Of a DNA stretch of 64,000 nucleotides, positions 42,125-53,359 are shown in pieces. The notes beneath the pieces are model-generated. The model was not told where the DNA came from, ran no database searches, and was given only the letters and a program-made list of their open reading frames with translations. Source of the DNA: Ruminococcus sp. (GTDB lineage: Bacteria; Bacillota; Clostridia; Oscillospirales; Ruminococcaceae); contig JAFVFL010000007.1 of NCBI GenBank assembly GCA_017475555.1, positions 41,353-105,352 on the forward strand, written 5' to 3'. The position numbers and the translations under genes are program-made. How positions within the stretch are numbered: the stretch's first letter is position 1; each line of letters starts with the position of its first letter.

Positions 42125-42634
42125 ATGAAGGAAATGAAAGCAGTATGCTCACGCAGGGAGCTTACCGGCAGCAGCTATTACATCTGTGTCCGGGATATTA
42201 TAACCGACCCACGGCTTGAACCGCTGAAGGATATCACTCATCATATCTCCACCACACGCTTTCAGCATTGCCTGAACGTCTCCTACTACAGCTTCATCAT
42301 CTGCCGGAGGCTGCGGCTCGATGCCCGGTCTGCCGCCCGTGCAGGGCTTCTTCACGACCTTTTCTACTACGACCGGCGGGAATACTCCTCCTCACGGAAG
42401 AAGGGTCAGCCGGGCCACAGTGCCATGCACTCCATGATTGCACTCCGCAACGCCGGGAGCATTACAGAGCTGAATGTACGGGAAAAGGATATGATACTAA
42501 AGCATATGTGGCCGCTCACCCGACCTCTTCCCCGGTACATGGAAAGCTATGTCATAACCATTGTGGATAAATACTGTGCGGTGCTGGAATTCTGTGCACC
42601 GAAGGTAATGTCCATTGTGAACAGATTAAAATAA
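42125..42634 (+). CDS. HD-domain phosphohydrolase-like protein
   Basis: 169 residues. HD motif ligands: His in RFQHCLNVSYYS, His-Asp in AGLLHDLFYYD, and further His in GHSAMHSMI and ILKHMWP, as in small uncharacterised HD proteins next to lipid genes in Firmicutes. A metal-dependent phosphatase/phosphodiesterase is likely, substrate unknown. Starts 12 nt after plsY and ends at a terminator, so the two share a transcript. A second ATG 9 nt downstream has equally good ribosome-site spacing. Confidence 0.85.
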   Translation: MKEMKAVCSRRELTGSSYYICVRDIITDPRLEPLKDITHHISTTRFQHCLNVSYYSFIICRRLRLDARSAARAGLLHDLFYYDRREYSSSRKKGQPGHSAMHSMIALRNAGSITELNVREKDMILKHMWPLTRPLPRYMESYVITIVDKYCAVLEFCAPKVMSIVNRLK

Positions 42635-42663
42635 AAGTGTCTCCCGACCGGAGACACTTTTTG
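42634..42663 (+). terminator. Rho-independent terminator
   Basis: AAAGTGTCTCC/GGAGACACTTT stem then TTG, after the HD gene. Confidence 0.85.
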
Positions 42664-42696
42664 TATAAGTCAAGACCTGCAAAGTCATTGTACCTC

Positions 42697-43995
42697 TTAT
42701 TTCATCAGCATTACCCTCATCTTCACCATATCAAATGAGTCTATCCTGCCGTCCTCAAGAAGATCGCCGGCTTTCCAGTCCTTCAGCTCTGCGTCAGGTG
42801 CCGCAAGAAGCCACCTCTGCATTGCCACAAGGTCGGCAACATTGAAGCTGCCGTCCGCATTCACATCGCCAGTGGTATTGCCCGAAGCTCCGCCCGAAAG
42901 CTTTTTGTATACATTTTCGTACATCGTCTGTGCCCACAGCTGCCGCATTGCATCATAGCCCTCGGAATTGGGGTGCACTCCGTCGCTGCTGAGTCCGGAC
43001 GGGTCTTCACGGAAAAATTCGTCAAAATCAGGTCCGTGCACCAGGCTCTCACCGTATTCCTCATACAGCTTGTCTATCATTGCATTGTAGTAGCCGGTAT
43101 TCGGCCCCACATCGGGATTTGTCGAATATGGGATCTTCGGGAGTACAGGCACCTTTCCGGCAGCCAGCACCGCATCTATCATATACTTCGTGTTCTCATA
43201 GTAGCTCTGTGCATTGCCGGGATTGCCCCAGCAGTCGTTAGTTCCGTAAGCAATGCTGACATATTTCGCCGGGCTTTCGCTCAGCCACCGGTCGATATTT
43301 TCCCTGCCGTCAATGCTCCGTATACCGCCGATACCGCCGTTTTCCTGTGCCGGGTAGTAATTGCTGTCTATCTGGTTCACATATGCAGCAAAGCCCGTAC
43401 CATAGGCATTTCCCATACCTCCGGCTGTTATCGAATCGCCGAAGAATATCCAGCTGTCGTCCACTCCGTCCGATACGTCGTGTATATCAAGATTGAGCGT
43501 GACCCTGTTTCCAAGAACCTCGGTAACGTTCATGCGTATCCAGTTATAGCCGTCCATATCCACAACGTGCTGGCGGGAGCTGTATCCGTTGCCCGAAACC
43601 GAGACCGCAGTCTCCCAGCCCGATTCAGGATAGCTGCCGCCCGGTGCGGAATTGACCTCTATCGTATAATCGACCGGCTCCGCATCACGGCTGACATACG
43701 AGCCAAGGTTGTCGTAGGAGCTTAAATTGTACCACACCGCAAGCACCTTTTTCCGGTTCTCCTGCGGCACAGACGAAAGGTCATACGCAAGGTAATCCCC
43801 TGCCGAAGAGCTCCATTGTGTGTAGTAATAGTCATCATTTCCCCACTCCGGGTTTGATGACGCACCGGAATATGCCGGAACGTTCCTGCTTATCACAGGG
43901 TCTGCTCCGGGAGCATTATCCGCAGCATTTGCCGGAAAGGCAGCAGAGCCGAGCACCAGTGCCGCAGCAGCTGCCGAAGAGATCAGCTTTTTCAT
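42697..43995 (-). CDS. Dockerin-bearing GDSL/SGNH esterase
   Basis: 432 residues. Signal peptide (about 1-25); beta-sandwich N-terminal domain (about 30-175); SGNH hydrolase (about 178-360) with FGDSITAGG (nucleophile Ser), GGIGG, YGTNDCWG and DGVHPN (Asp-His); and a C-terminal dockerin (about 372-432; GDVNADGSFNVADLVAMQR and a shorter second repeat). Probably removes acetyl or other ester groups from hemicellulose or pectin on the cellulosome. The dockerin sequence differs from the GH9 ones (no VAVLQ..EKYP block) and may bind another cohesin. Lies 13 nt after gpsA. Confidence 0.9.
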   Translation of the reverse strand: MKKLISSAAAAALVLGSAAFPANAADNAPGADPVISRNVPAYSGASSNPEWGNDDYYYTQWSSSAGDYLAYDLSSVPQENRKKVLAVWYNLSSYDNLGSYVSRDAEPVDYTIEVNSAPGGSYPESGWETAVSVSGNGYSSRQHVVDMDGYNWIRMNVTEVLGNRVTLNLDIHDVSDGVDDSWIFFGDSITAGGMGNAYGTGFAAYVNQIDSNYYPAQENGGIGGIRSIDGRENIDRWLSESPAKYVSIAYGTNDCWGNPGNAQSYYENTKYMIDAVLAAGKVPVLPKIPYSTNPDVGPNTGYYNAMIDKLYEEYGESLVHGPDFDEFFREDPSGLSSDGVHPNSEGYDAMRQLWAQTMYENVYKKLSGGASGNTTGDVNADGSFNVADLVAMQRWLLAAPDAELKDWKAGDLLEDGRIDSFDMVKMRVMLMK

Positions 43996-44008
43996 ATCAC
44001 CGCCCCTT

Positions 44009-45058
44009 TCATTTCTTCGAGTAATACTCGCTCAGCTCGGATCGTTTCTCGCGCTCCATAAGCCCGTAAAGTGCCTCAGAGGGAGACACCTTGCCGCTGA
44101 TTATATGATCGACCGCCGTGATTATCGGCAGCTCCGTGTCGTACTTCTCCGACAACTCTAAAGCCGGCTTTATCGCATTCATACCCTCTACGACCATTCC
44201 TACCTCACGGACTGCTGTCTCTGCGTCCTTGCCCTGACCGATCAGCGTTCCAGCCTTGAAATTTCTGCTGTGTACGCTGAGTGCAGTAACTATCAGATCG
44301 CCTATGCCTGCAAGTCCGTAGAAGGTCTGCTCCCGGCAGCCCATTTTCATTCCGAGCCTCTTTATCTCTGCCATTCCACGGGTTATCAGTGCCGCCCTGA
44401 TATTATCGCCGAGCCCAAGTCCGTTAAGCATTCCGGACGCCAGCGCTATGATGTTCTTCAATGCACCGCACAGCTCAACGCCCTTTATATCGGTGTTTGT
44501 GTACACTCTCATACAGGTGTTCATAAATACGTCCTGTATCACCTCTGCCGTCTCTATATCCGGACATGAGGAGAGTATCGTCGTAGGCATATACCTGATG
44601 ACCTCCTCGGCGTGAGTAGGCCCGGAAAGTGCAGCGATCCGCACAGAACGCTCCTTTACTATATCTCCCAGCTCGTCCTCTATCACCTCTGTCATGGTGA
44701 AAAGAGTTTCTGCCTCGATACCCTTTGCGACGCTCACGATTATCTGACCGTCCCTGAGATATGGTGCGGCAGTGCGTGTCGTTGAGCGTATGTACACGGA
44801 CGGGACGGCAGCTATGAGCATATCGCTTTTTCCGCATACCTCTGCAATATCACTCGTATAGCTGAGGGAATCCGGCAGCACGATGTCCGGGAATTTCGGG
44901 TGGATATGAGTGCTTCTGAGCCCGTCGATCTCCTCCGGAAGTGCCGACCAGACGCTTACGGAATGTCCGCTGCCGCACAGCATTCTTGCGAGTGCTATGC
45001 CCCATGTTCCTGCACCGAGTATTCCTATATTTATGCCTGTATTAGCTTCTGTGACCAT
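44009..45058 (-). CDS. gpsA: Glycerol-3-phosphate dehydrogenase [NAD(P)+]
   Basis: 349 residues. Reduces dihydroxyacetone phosphate to sn-glycerol-3-phosphate for lipids. Motifs: IGILGAGTWGIALA (Rossmann), VSVAKGIE, AALSGPTHAEEV and the catalytic Lys in ELCGALKNIIALASGM. AAGGAGAT precedes the ATG. The dockerin esterase follows on the same transcript, an odd pairing of housekeeping and secreted genes. Confidence 0.96.
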   Translation of the reverse strand: MVTEANTGINIGILGAGTWGIALARMLCGSGHSVSVWSALPEEIDGLRSTHIHPKFPDIVLPDSLSYTSDIAEVCGKSDMLIAAVPSVYIRSTTRTAAPYLRDGQIIVSVAKGIEAETLFTMTEVIEDELGDIVKERSVRIAALSGPTHAEEVIRYMPTTILSSCPDIETAEVIQDVFMNTCMRVYTNTDIKGVELCGALKNIIALASGMLNGLGLGDNIRAALITRGMAEIKRLGMKMGCREQTFYGLAGIGDLIVTALSVHSRNFKAGTLIGQGKDAETAVREVGMVVEGMNAIKPALELSEKYDTELPIITAVDHIISGKVSPSEALYGLMEREKRSELSEYYSKK

Positions 45059-45085
45059 TCAAGCATCTCCTTTTTCTTTTTCTTT

Positions 45086-45114
45086 AGTATAGCAGATATA
45101 ACGGTGAATGTCAA
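45086..45114 (-). promoter_or_regulatory. Promoter of gpsA
   Basis: Minus strand TTGACA (45109-45114), 17 nt, TGC-TATACT (45086-45091). Confidence 0.8.
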
Positions 45115-45254
45115 GAACTGGATCAGGAATGTCCACGGCGGTCAATTATCTGCCTCCGCTGAATGAGCAGGGTGCAGCAGCCGCATTCACAAAGAGTCTG
45201 CCTGAGAATACCGGGTCAGACGCACGCTGCCGTTTGGCATTTTTCACTAAACCA

Positions 45255-45283
45255 TTGACAAATGGCGAAAGATATGGTATAAT
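45255..45283 (+). promoter_or_regulatory. Consensus promoter of fucO
   Basis: TTGACA (45255-45260), 17 nt, TGG-TATAAT (45278-45283), 35 nt ahead of the start codon. Confidence 0.88.
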
Positions 45284-45317
45284 ATATCTACAATATTTTT
45301 TACGGAGGATAAACCAT

Positions 45318-46466
45318 ATGGCACAGAGAATCGTTCTTAACGGCATATCATACCACGGCGAGGGAGCTGTAAAGGAGATAACCGGCGAGATAACCGGAAG
45401 AGGCTTCAAGAAGGCTTTCCTCTGCTCAGACCCGGATCTGCTGAAGTTCGGCGTTACCAAGAAGGTGACAGACATACTCGACGAGGCAGGTCTTAGCTAT
45501 GAGATATACTCACAGATCAAGCCAAACCCCACCATTGCAAACGTTCAGACCGGTGTAGAGGCGTTCAAGGCATCCGGAGCTGACTATATTATCGCCGTAG
45601 GCGGCGGCTCGTCAATGGACACAGCAAAGGCTATAGGCATTATCATCACCAACCCGGAGTTCGCAGATGTACGCAGCTTAGAGGGCGTTGCACCGACTAA
45701 GAATCCATGCGTCCCGATACTCGCTGTCCCGACTACAGCCGGTACAGCCGCAGAGGTAACGATAAACTACGTTATCACCGACGAGGACGCTGACAGAAAG
45801 ATGGTATGCGTTGACACGCACGATATTCCGATAGTTGCATTCATCGACCCCGACATGATGAGCACTATGCCTAAGGGACTTACCGCAGCGACCGGAATGG
45901 ACGCACTGACCCACGCTATCGAGGGCTTCATCACTAAGGCAGCCTGGGAGATGACGGATATGTTCCACCTCAAGGCGATAGAGATAATCTCACGCTCGCT
46001 CAGAGGAGCAGTCGAGAACACTAAGGAGGGCAGAGAGGGCATGGCTCTGGGGCAGTATATCGCCGGAATGGGCTTCTCGAACGTTGGCCTTGGACTTGTT
46101 CACTCTATGGCACACCCCCTCGGTGCACTCTATGACACTCCGCACGGTGTTGCAAATGCGATAATCCTTCCGACTGTAATGGAGTACAACGCTGAGGCGA
46201 CCGGCGATAAGTACCGGTATATTGCGGAGGCAATGGGCGTTGAGGGTACAAAGGATATGACACAGGAGGAGTACAGGCGTGCGGCGGTCGAGGCGGTAGC
46301 ACAGCTTTCAAAGGACGTTGGTATCCCGGCAGACCTCAAGGAGATAGTCAAGGAGGAGGATATCCAGTTCCTCTCGGAGTCGGCATATGCTGATGCGTGC
46401 CGTCCCGGAAATCCTCGTGAGACCTCAGTCGAGGAGATAGCTGCTCTGTATCGTTCACTTCTTTGA
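45318..46466 (+). CDS. fucO: Iron-containing alcohol dehydrogenase, lactaldehyde reductase (FucO type)
   Basis: 382 residues from ATG 45318, which follows CGGAGGA; the upstream extension of the frame crosses the promoter and is rejected. Reduces lactaldehyde to 1,2-propanediol in fucose/rhamnose fermentation, or may act as a general alcohol dehydrogenase. Matches FucO closely: VGGGSSMDTAKA, MVCVDTHDIPIVAFIDPDMM, TGMDALTHAIEGFIT, VHSMAHPLGALYDTPHG (iron ligands) and the final NPRETSVEEI. No fucose genes are adjacent. Confidence 0.93.
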   Translation: MAQRIVLNGISYHGEGAVKEITGEITGRGFKKAFLCSDPDLLKFGVTKKVTDILDEAGLSYEIYSQIKPNPTIANVQTGVEAFKASGADYIIAVGGGSSMDTAKAIGIIITNPEFADVRSLEGVAPTKNPCVPILAVPTTAGTAAEVTINYVITDEDADRKMVCVDTHDIPIVAFIDPDMMSTMPKGLTAATGMDALTHAIEGFITKAAWEMTDMFHLKAIEIISRSLRGAVENTKEGREGMALGQYIAGMGFSNVGLGLVHSMAHPLGALYDTPHGVANAIILPTVMEYNAEATGDKYRYIAEAMGVEGTKDMTQEEYRRAAVEAVAQLSKDVGIPADLKEIVKEEDIQFLSESAYADACRPGNPRETSVEEIAALYRSLL

Positions 46467-46471
46467 TAAAA

Positions 46472-46509
46472 TATATTCCGCACATTCTTCTGAATGTGCG
46501 GATATTTTT
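46472..46509 (+). terminator. Rho-independent terminator
   Basis: CCGCACATTC/GAATGTGCGG stem flanked by ATAT and ATTTTT, after fucO. Confidence 0.85.
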
Positions 46510-46570
46510 ACCAACTTACGCAGTACCCCCCCGGTTTTTCGTGCATAGTGCTGAATTTACAACGAAGCTG

Positions 46571-46599
46571 TTGACATATTTTATACGTTGGTATATAAT
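46571..46599 (+). promoter_or_regulatory. Promoter of the dockerin protein gene
   Basis: TTGACA (46571-46576), 17 nt, TATAAT (46594-46599). Confidence 0.85.
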
Positions 46600-46612
46600 G
46601 GTCTTAGATAAA

Positions 46613-46702
46613 ATGAAGGGGGTGTATCCCGATGAAGAGCTGAGCCGGTTTTCGGAGAAAATGAGAAGAAAACATAAATTTTCAAAGGAGTTGAGAATAT
46701 GA
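46613..46702 (+). CDS. Possible 29-residue leader ORF overlapping the dockerin gene
   Basis: A short frame starting with ATG about 7 nt after the predicted transcript start. It encodes a basic peptide (MKGVYPDEELSRF..., ending KELRI), and its TGA overlaps the start codon of the next gene (ATGA). It could couple translation or be fortuitous. There is no ribosome site in front, so translation would be nearly leaderless. Evidence is weak. Confidence 0.25.
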   Translation: MKGVYPDEELSRFSEKMRRKHKFSKELRI

Positions 46703-47634
46703 AAAAGAAAATATCAGCAATTATGATGTCCGCACTCGCTTTTATATCGGCTTCTTCTGTGCAGGCTGACGCAATTTTTACTTTGACAAAAAATGACGAA
46801 GCACTTATAGAGAGCGGCTATGTCCGGATAGAAAGTGCGGAAGCGTATTCCGTGTCTGATGAAAAGGCAATTCTTTATTTAGGTGCAAATGCACGTGACC
46901 TCAAGGTGTACGAAAAAGGCGACGACTTTGTAGATATTTATCTCCCGGTCGGTACGGATACAGAGTCACTCGCTGCGAAAATCGCTGAAATCGCACCCGA
47001 TACAGTCTCCCGCACACATGACAATAAGGAGAATGAGCTTATCGTAGTAAGCAACGTGAGCGGTGCTGCACAGGTAAAGGATATATGCGGGCTTATCAAC
47101 GAGGAGACGGAGATACTGAGATCCAGCTATTATGCAGATGTTTACTATCAGACGTGGCTTGATTTTTCACTGGGATATACGCCGTTTATAGTTGACGAGG
47201 AAACGCTGCCTGTGCTCACTGAGTATGTAGAGAACAATCTTCCGGGCTGGACAGTGGAGAAAGGTGCTGCTCAGATCGTAAAAGACAAGTCCATATATGA
47301 CGTAAACGCTCCTGAGGGTACGGCAAATATTGAGAAATTCAACACAGCAAACCAGATAGCACGTGATACAGGGCTTAGCGTAATATGCACAGCACTCGCA
47401 AGCGAGGGCGGCATACAGGACATGATAGATGCCTCTGATTATGTATCAGGCGACGCAAACTCCGATACTTCGGCGAATATAGCTGATGCGGTCGCAGTTC
47501 TGCAATACCTTGCAAACGAGGAGAAATACCCCCTCACTCCGCAGGGTATCTTCAACGCAGATGTTGACGGCAGCGACGGACTTACAGGTGCTGACGCTAC
47601 AGTGATACAGATGATAGACGCAGGAATATTCTGA
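46699..47634 (+). CDS. Secreted dockerin protein with unknown N-terminal module
   Basis: 311 residues. Signal peptide (about 1-24); an unrecognised mixed alpha/beta region (about 25-245), in which two segments of similar pattern occur (LPVGTDTESLAAKIAEIAPD and VDEETLPVLTEYVENNLPG); then a C-terminal dockerin (about 250-311; SGDANSDTSANIADAVAVLQ and DVDGSDGLTGADATVIQ) of the same type as the GH9 dockerins. AAAGGAG precedes ATG 46699. It should be carried on a scaffoldin. No catalytic motif was seen, so binding or inhibitor roles are open. Confidence 0.85.
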   Translation: MKKKISAIMMSALAFISASSVQADAIFTLTKNDEALIESGYVRIESAEAYSVSDEKAILYLGANARDLKVYEKGDDFVDIYLPVGTDTESLAAKIAEIAPDTVSRTHDNKENELIVVSNVSGAAQVKDICGLINEETEILRSSYYADVYYQTWLDFSLGYTPFIVDEETLPVLTEYVENNLPGWTVEKGAAQIVKDKSIYDVNAPEGTANIEKFNTANQIARDTGLSVICTALASEGGIQDMIDASDYVSGDANSDTSANIADAVAVLQYLANEEKYPLTPQGIFNADVDGSDGLTGADATVIQMIDAGIF

Positions 47635-47642
47635 TATAATTT

Positions 47643-47679
47643 AAGCTCCGGACGAGAGATCGCCCGGAGCTTTTCTTAT
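47643..47679. terminator. Rho-independent terminator
   Basis: AAGCTCCGG/CCGGAGCTT stem then TTCTTATT between convergent genes. Confidence 0.83.
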
Positions 47680-48173
47680 TACTCAGCTGTCCATTTTATA
47701 CGCTTTTCGTTCTTTTTCAGTGCGGTCATGAGAAGTGTTCCGAGTACGCCGCAGCATACTGCCTCTCCTATCCCGACTGTAAGCATGAAATAAGGTATTG
47801 TGCCCTCCGCCTTGTACGCATACGCAAGAACAAGCGGTACGATGATGACGTTGGAGATTATCGGAGGAACCGACCCTAAGTACGGCAGCTTTTTCAGTCC
47901 GTATGTGCCGACCGCACCGATAAGCGTTGCCATTGTCCCGCCGAAAATATCCCACGGGATACATCCGGTCGTAAGGTTCGACAGGAAACAGCCTACCGTC
48001 AGTCCCGGTATCGCCGCCGGTGTGAACAGCGGCAGTATCGTCAGAGCCTCTGACAGACGGAACTGGATAGCTCCGCTTGCAAGTCCGGCAAGATTCGATA
48101 CGTGAGTGAGTGCGACATAGAGAGCGGCGATTATCGCTCCCTGCGAAATGTACAGTACCTTATTGTTTTTCAT
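47679..48173 (-). CDS. queT: QueT-family queuosine-precursor ECF transporter S component
   Basis: 164 residues from ATG 48173 (AAGGAG 9 nt upstream; a TTG two codons earlier is less likely). Five to six membrane helices with the QueT pattern: SQGAIIAALYVALT, GAIQFRLSEALTILPLF, and a C-terminal KKN-rich tail. It binds a queuosine precursor such as preQ1/preQ0 and works with the shared ECF energising module encoded elsewhere. A preQ1-like aptamer precedes it, which strongly supports the substrate. Confidence 0.9.
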   Translation of the reverse strand: MKNNKVLYISQGAIIAALYVALTHVSNLAGLASGAIQFRLSEALTILPLFTPAAIPGLTVGCFLSNLTTGCIPWDIFGGTMATLIGAVGTYGLKKLPYLGSVPPIISNVIIVPLVLAYAYKAEGTIPYFMLTVGIGEAVCCGVLGTLLMTALKKNEKRIKWTAE

Positions 48174-48182
48174 ATTCAATTA

Positions 48183-48244
48183 CTCCTTAGTTTTGATTCG
48201 GGATATTTTCCTGATACCCCGGCGAGGATGGTTACGAACTCGCC
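48183..48244 (-). promoter_or_regulatory. preQ1 riboswitch-like leader of queT
   Basis: On the minus strand a GGCGAG/CTCGCC stem with a 12-nt loop (TTCGTAACCATC, sharing GTAACC with known preQ1 aptamers), a second hairpin (CGGGGTAT..ATATCCCG), then the hallmark A-rich tail CAAAACTAAGGAG carrying the ribosome site. The inserted second hairpin resembles class III, a class reported mostly from Ruminococcaceae upstream of queT, but class assignment needs a covariance model. Confidence 0.58.
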
Positions 48245-48263
48245 TTTTTTGATTTTTCAGCAC

Positions 48264-50919
<2,656 letters not shown>

Positions 50920-50926
50920 AGCAGCA

Positions 50927-52111
50927 CTATCTCCTTTCTGTATTCCTGCATACTTCGCCGCCGACCATTACAAGAACGGGCTCGCTCAGCAGGTCGAGCG
51001 GGTCATCGCCCTTTGCGTAAAGCTGTATATCTGCGTCTTTACCTGCTGCAATGGTACCGACTCTGTCGGATATTCCAAGTATTTCAGCCGGAACACAGGT
51101 CAGTGAGCGTATCGCCTCATCATACGGAAGTCCGCCCTTTACCGCAGCCTGTGCCGAAAGAGGGAGATACTGTATCGGGATAACTGTGTGATCGGTGCAT
51201 ATCGCAGTCTTAACGCCGCTTTTTTGCAGCTCACAGGCGTTTTTAAGCTCCAGCCCCTTCATTTCAGGCTTGCACCGGTCGCAGAGTATCGGCCCGCATA
51301 TCACGGGTATCTCCTCCTCTGCGAGAATATCTGCGATAAGGTATCCCTCCGTGCCGTGAACTATGACCAGCTCAAGGGAGAACTCCTTCGCTATACGCAT
51401 TGCCGTGCAGATATCATCAGCCCGGTGGCAGTGGAAATACGCCTTCTGCTTTCTGTCGAGCAGCGGAAGAAGTGCCTCGCTCTTTATATCATACTCCGGA
51501 GGGTCACAGTCCTCCGTATCCGAATAGCAGCTGTCCATATCATGTGCATAGCGCTTCGCCTTATACAGCCCCTCACGTATCACAGCCGCCGTACCCATAC
51601 GTGTCTTTGGCTGCTCATTTTTTCCGGAGTAGACATTTTTCGGATTCTCGCCGAGTGCGAATTTCACTCCGCACGTACTGATGAGCATATCATCAACACG
51701 CCTGCCGGCGGTGTGGATAACGCATATCTCTCCACCGCAGGGATTGGCACTTCCCGGACATACGCAGGCTGAGGTAACGCCCCTCATTCTCGCCTCTTCA
51801 AAGCACCGGTCAAACGGATTTATACCGTCTATAGCCCTCATGTGCGGTGTGAACGGGTCAGTTGATTCATTACAGTCATCGCCCTCGAAGTCAAGTCCGT
51901 CCTCGACTATGCCGAGGTGGGTATGTGCGTCGATAAATCCAGGGAGAAGCGTTCCGCCCTGAGCATTCAGGGAATCGCCGGGTATGCGTTCAGGAACGCC
52001 CTGACCTACAGCGATTATCTTCCCCTTTTCGGTCTCCACCCAGCCATTCGGGATAACGGATTCATCGCCTGTGCTCTCCATTGTCAGTATTCTTGCATTA
52101 TATATAAGCAT
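50927..52111 (-). CDS. Imidazolonepropionase-like amidohydrolase
   Basis: 394-residue metal-dependent amidohydrolase. Visible ligands: HTH in PGFIDAHTHLG, His in AYFHCHRADD and VIVHGTEG, and Asp in AICTDHTV; the C-terminal region has the usual LTCVPAEILGISDRVGTIAAGKDAD-type pattern. Closest in style to imidazolonepropionase/prolidase-like amidohydrolases of unknown substrate. There are no histidine-degradation genes beside it, so true HutI is unlikely. GAGAGGAG precedes the ATG. Confidence 0.85.
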   Translation of the reverse strand: MLIYNARILTMESTGDESVIPNGWVETEKGKIIAVGQGVPERIPGDSLNAQGGTLLPGFIDAHTHLGIVEDGLDFEGDDCNESTDPFTPHMRAIDGINPFDRCFEEARMRGVTSACVCPGSANPCGGEICVIHTAGRRVDDMLISTCGVKFALGENPKNVYSGKNEQPKTRMGTAAVIREGLYKAKRYAHDMDSCYSDTEDCDPPEYDIKSEALLPLLDRKQKAYFHCHRADDICTAMRIAKEFSLELVIVHGTEGYLIADILAEEEIPVICGPILCDRCKPEMKGLELKNACELQKSGVKTAICTDHTVIPIQYLPLSAQAAVKGGLPYDEAIRSLTCVPAEILGISDRVGTIAAGKDADIQLYAKGDDPLDLLSEPVLVMVGGEVCRNTERR

Positions 52112-52193
52112 AACTGCTCCTCTCGTTGTTCAGGGATACATTATCAATTACCTTATCAGAGTATATATAGCTGTGTTTGCCGGTATTCATTCT

Positions 52194-53336
52194 TCAGAAG
52201 TCGAGCTTCTTTTTTAGCTTGTCAAAGAAGCTCTGCCGCTTTGTGTAGTTCTTGTCAGAAAGCGACTCCTCAAACGCCCTGAGCAGATCCTTCTGCTTCT
52301 TTGTGAGGTTCTTCGGAACTTCAACGTATATCTTTACGTACTGATTTCCTCTGTCCTGGCGGTGTATCTTCTGCACTCCCTTACCCTTGAGGCGGAATAC
52401 AGTCCCGTTCTGAGTTCCCTCACCTATGCTGTATTTCACATCTCCGTCTATCGTGGGGACAGTTATCTCGCTGCCGAGGACAGCGTCCATATATGTCACC
52501 GGTATCTCGCAGTGTATATCGTATCCGTCACGGGTGAACAGCGGATGAGACTTGACATTCACGCCCAAAAGCAGATCGCCTGAGGGACCGCCGTTAAGAC
52601 CAACATCTCCCTGACCCGGCAGACGGATAGTCTGACCATTGTCGATACCTGCCGGTATATCCACGGATACAGTCTTTGCGACCCTTATCCTGCCTGCTCC
52701 TCTGCACTTCGTACACGGATTCTTTATTATCTTGCCCTTTCCGCCGCAGTGCGGACACGGCTTTGTTGAGGATATCGCACCGAACGGAGTACGCTGGGTC
52801 GTCTTGACCGAGCCTCTGCCCTGACAATCCGGGCATATCTCCGAGGTAGTTCCCTCATCAGCACCGCTGCCCTTGCACGAATCGCAGACTGCGAGGCGGT
52901 TGATACGGATATCCTTCTTTACGCCGCTGCACGCCTCCATGAACGAGATAGTGACAGCCTCGTGTATATCCGAGCCTCTTCTCCGAGCGTTGGAATTTGT
53001 ACGGCTCGCAGAGCTGCCGAAGCCGCCGAAGCCGCTGAAAATACTGCTGAATATGTCGTCCATATCACCAAAGCCGCCGAAGCCGCCCTCTCCGCCGCCG
53101 TAGTTCGGATCAACGCCTGCATGGCCGTACTGGTCATACCTTGCACGCTTTTCCGGGTCGGAAAGCACCTCATTAGCCTCGTTGACCTCCTGGAATTTCT
53201 CAACATAGGACGGGTCATCAGGGTGCAGGTCAGGGTGACATTCCCTTGCCTTTTTTCTGTAAGCCTTTTTTATCTCGTCCTCAGTCGCACCCTTCTGTAT
53301 GCCGAGGACCTCATAATAATCTCTTTTCTCTGCCAT
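52194..53336 (-). CDS. dnaJ: Chaperone protein DnaJ
   Basis: 380 residues from ATG 53336 (GGAG 7 nt upstream; conserved EKRDYYEVLG follows). J domain with the HPD motif (CHPDLHPDD), a Gly/Phe-rich region, four CxxCxGxG zinc motifs (CDSCKGSG, CPDCQGRG, CPHCGGKG, CTKCRGAG) and C-terminal substrate-binding domains. Stimulates DnaK ATPase and delivers unfolded proteins. An unrelated lipoprotein gene separates it from dnaK. Confidence 0.98.
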   Translation of the reverse strand: MAEKRDYYEVLGIQKGATEDEIKKAYRKKARECHPDLHPDDPSYVEKFQEVNEANEVLSDPEKRARYDQYGHAGVDPNYGGGEGGFGGFGDMDDIFSSIFSGFGGFGSSASRTNSNARRRGSDIHEAVTISFMEACSGVKKDIRINRLAVCDSCKGSGADEGTTSEICPDCQGRGSVKTTQRTPFGAISSTKPCPHCGGKGKIIKNPCTKCRGAGRIRVAKTVSVDIPAGIDNGQTIRLPGQGDVGLNGGPSGDLLLGVNVKSHPLFTRDGYDIHCEIPVTYMDAVLGSEITVPTIDGDVKYSIGEGTQNGTVFRLKGKGVQKIHRQDRGNQYVKIYVEVPKNLTKKQKDLLRAFEESLSDKNYTKRQSFFDKLKKKLDF

Positions 53337-53359
53337 ATCTATTCTCCAATCTGCGGTTT

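Noticed and set aside
45108..45317. N-terminal extension of fucO
   Set aside because: The frame crosses a consensus promoter (45255-45283), so it cannot be translated from it.
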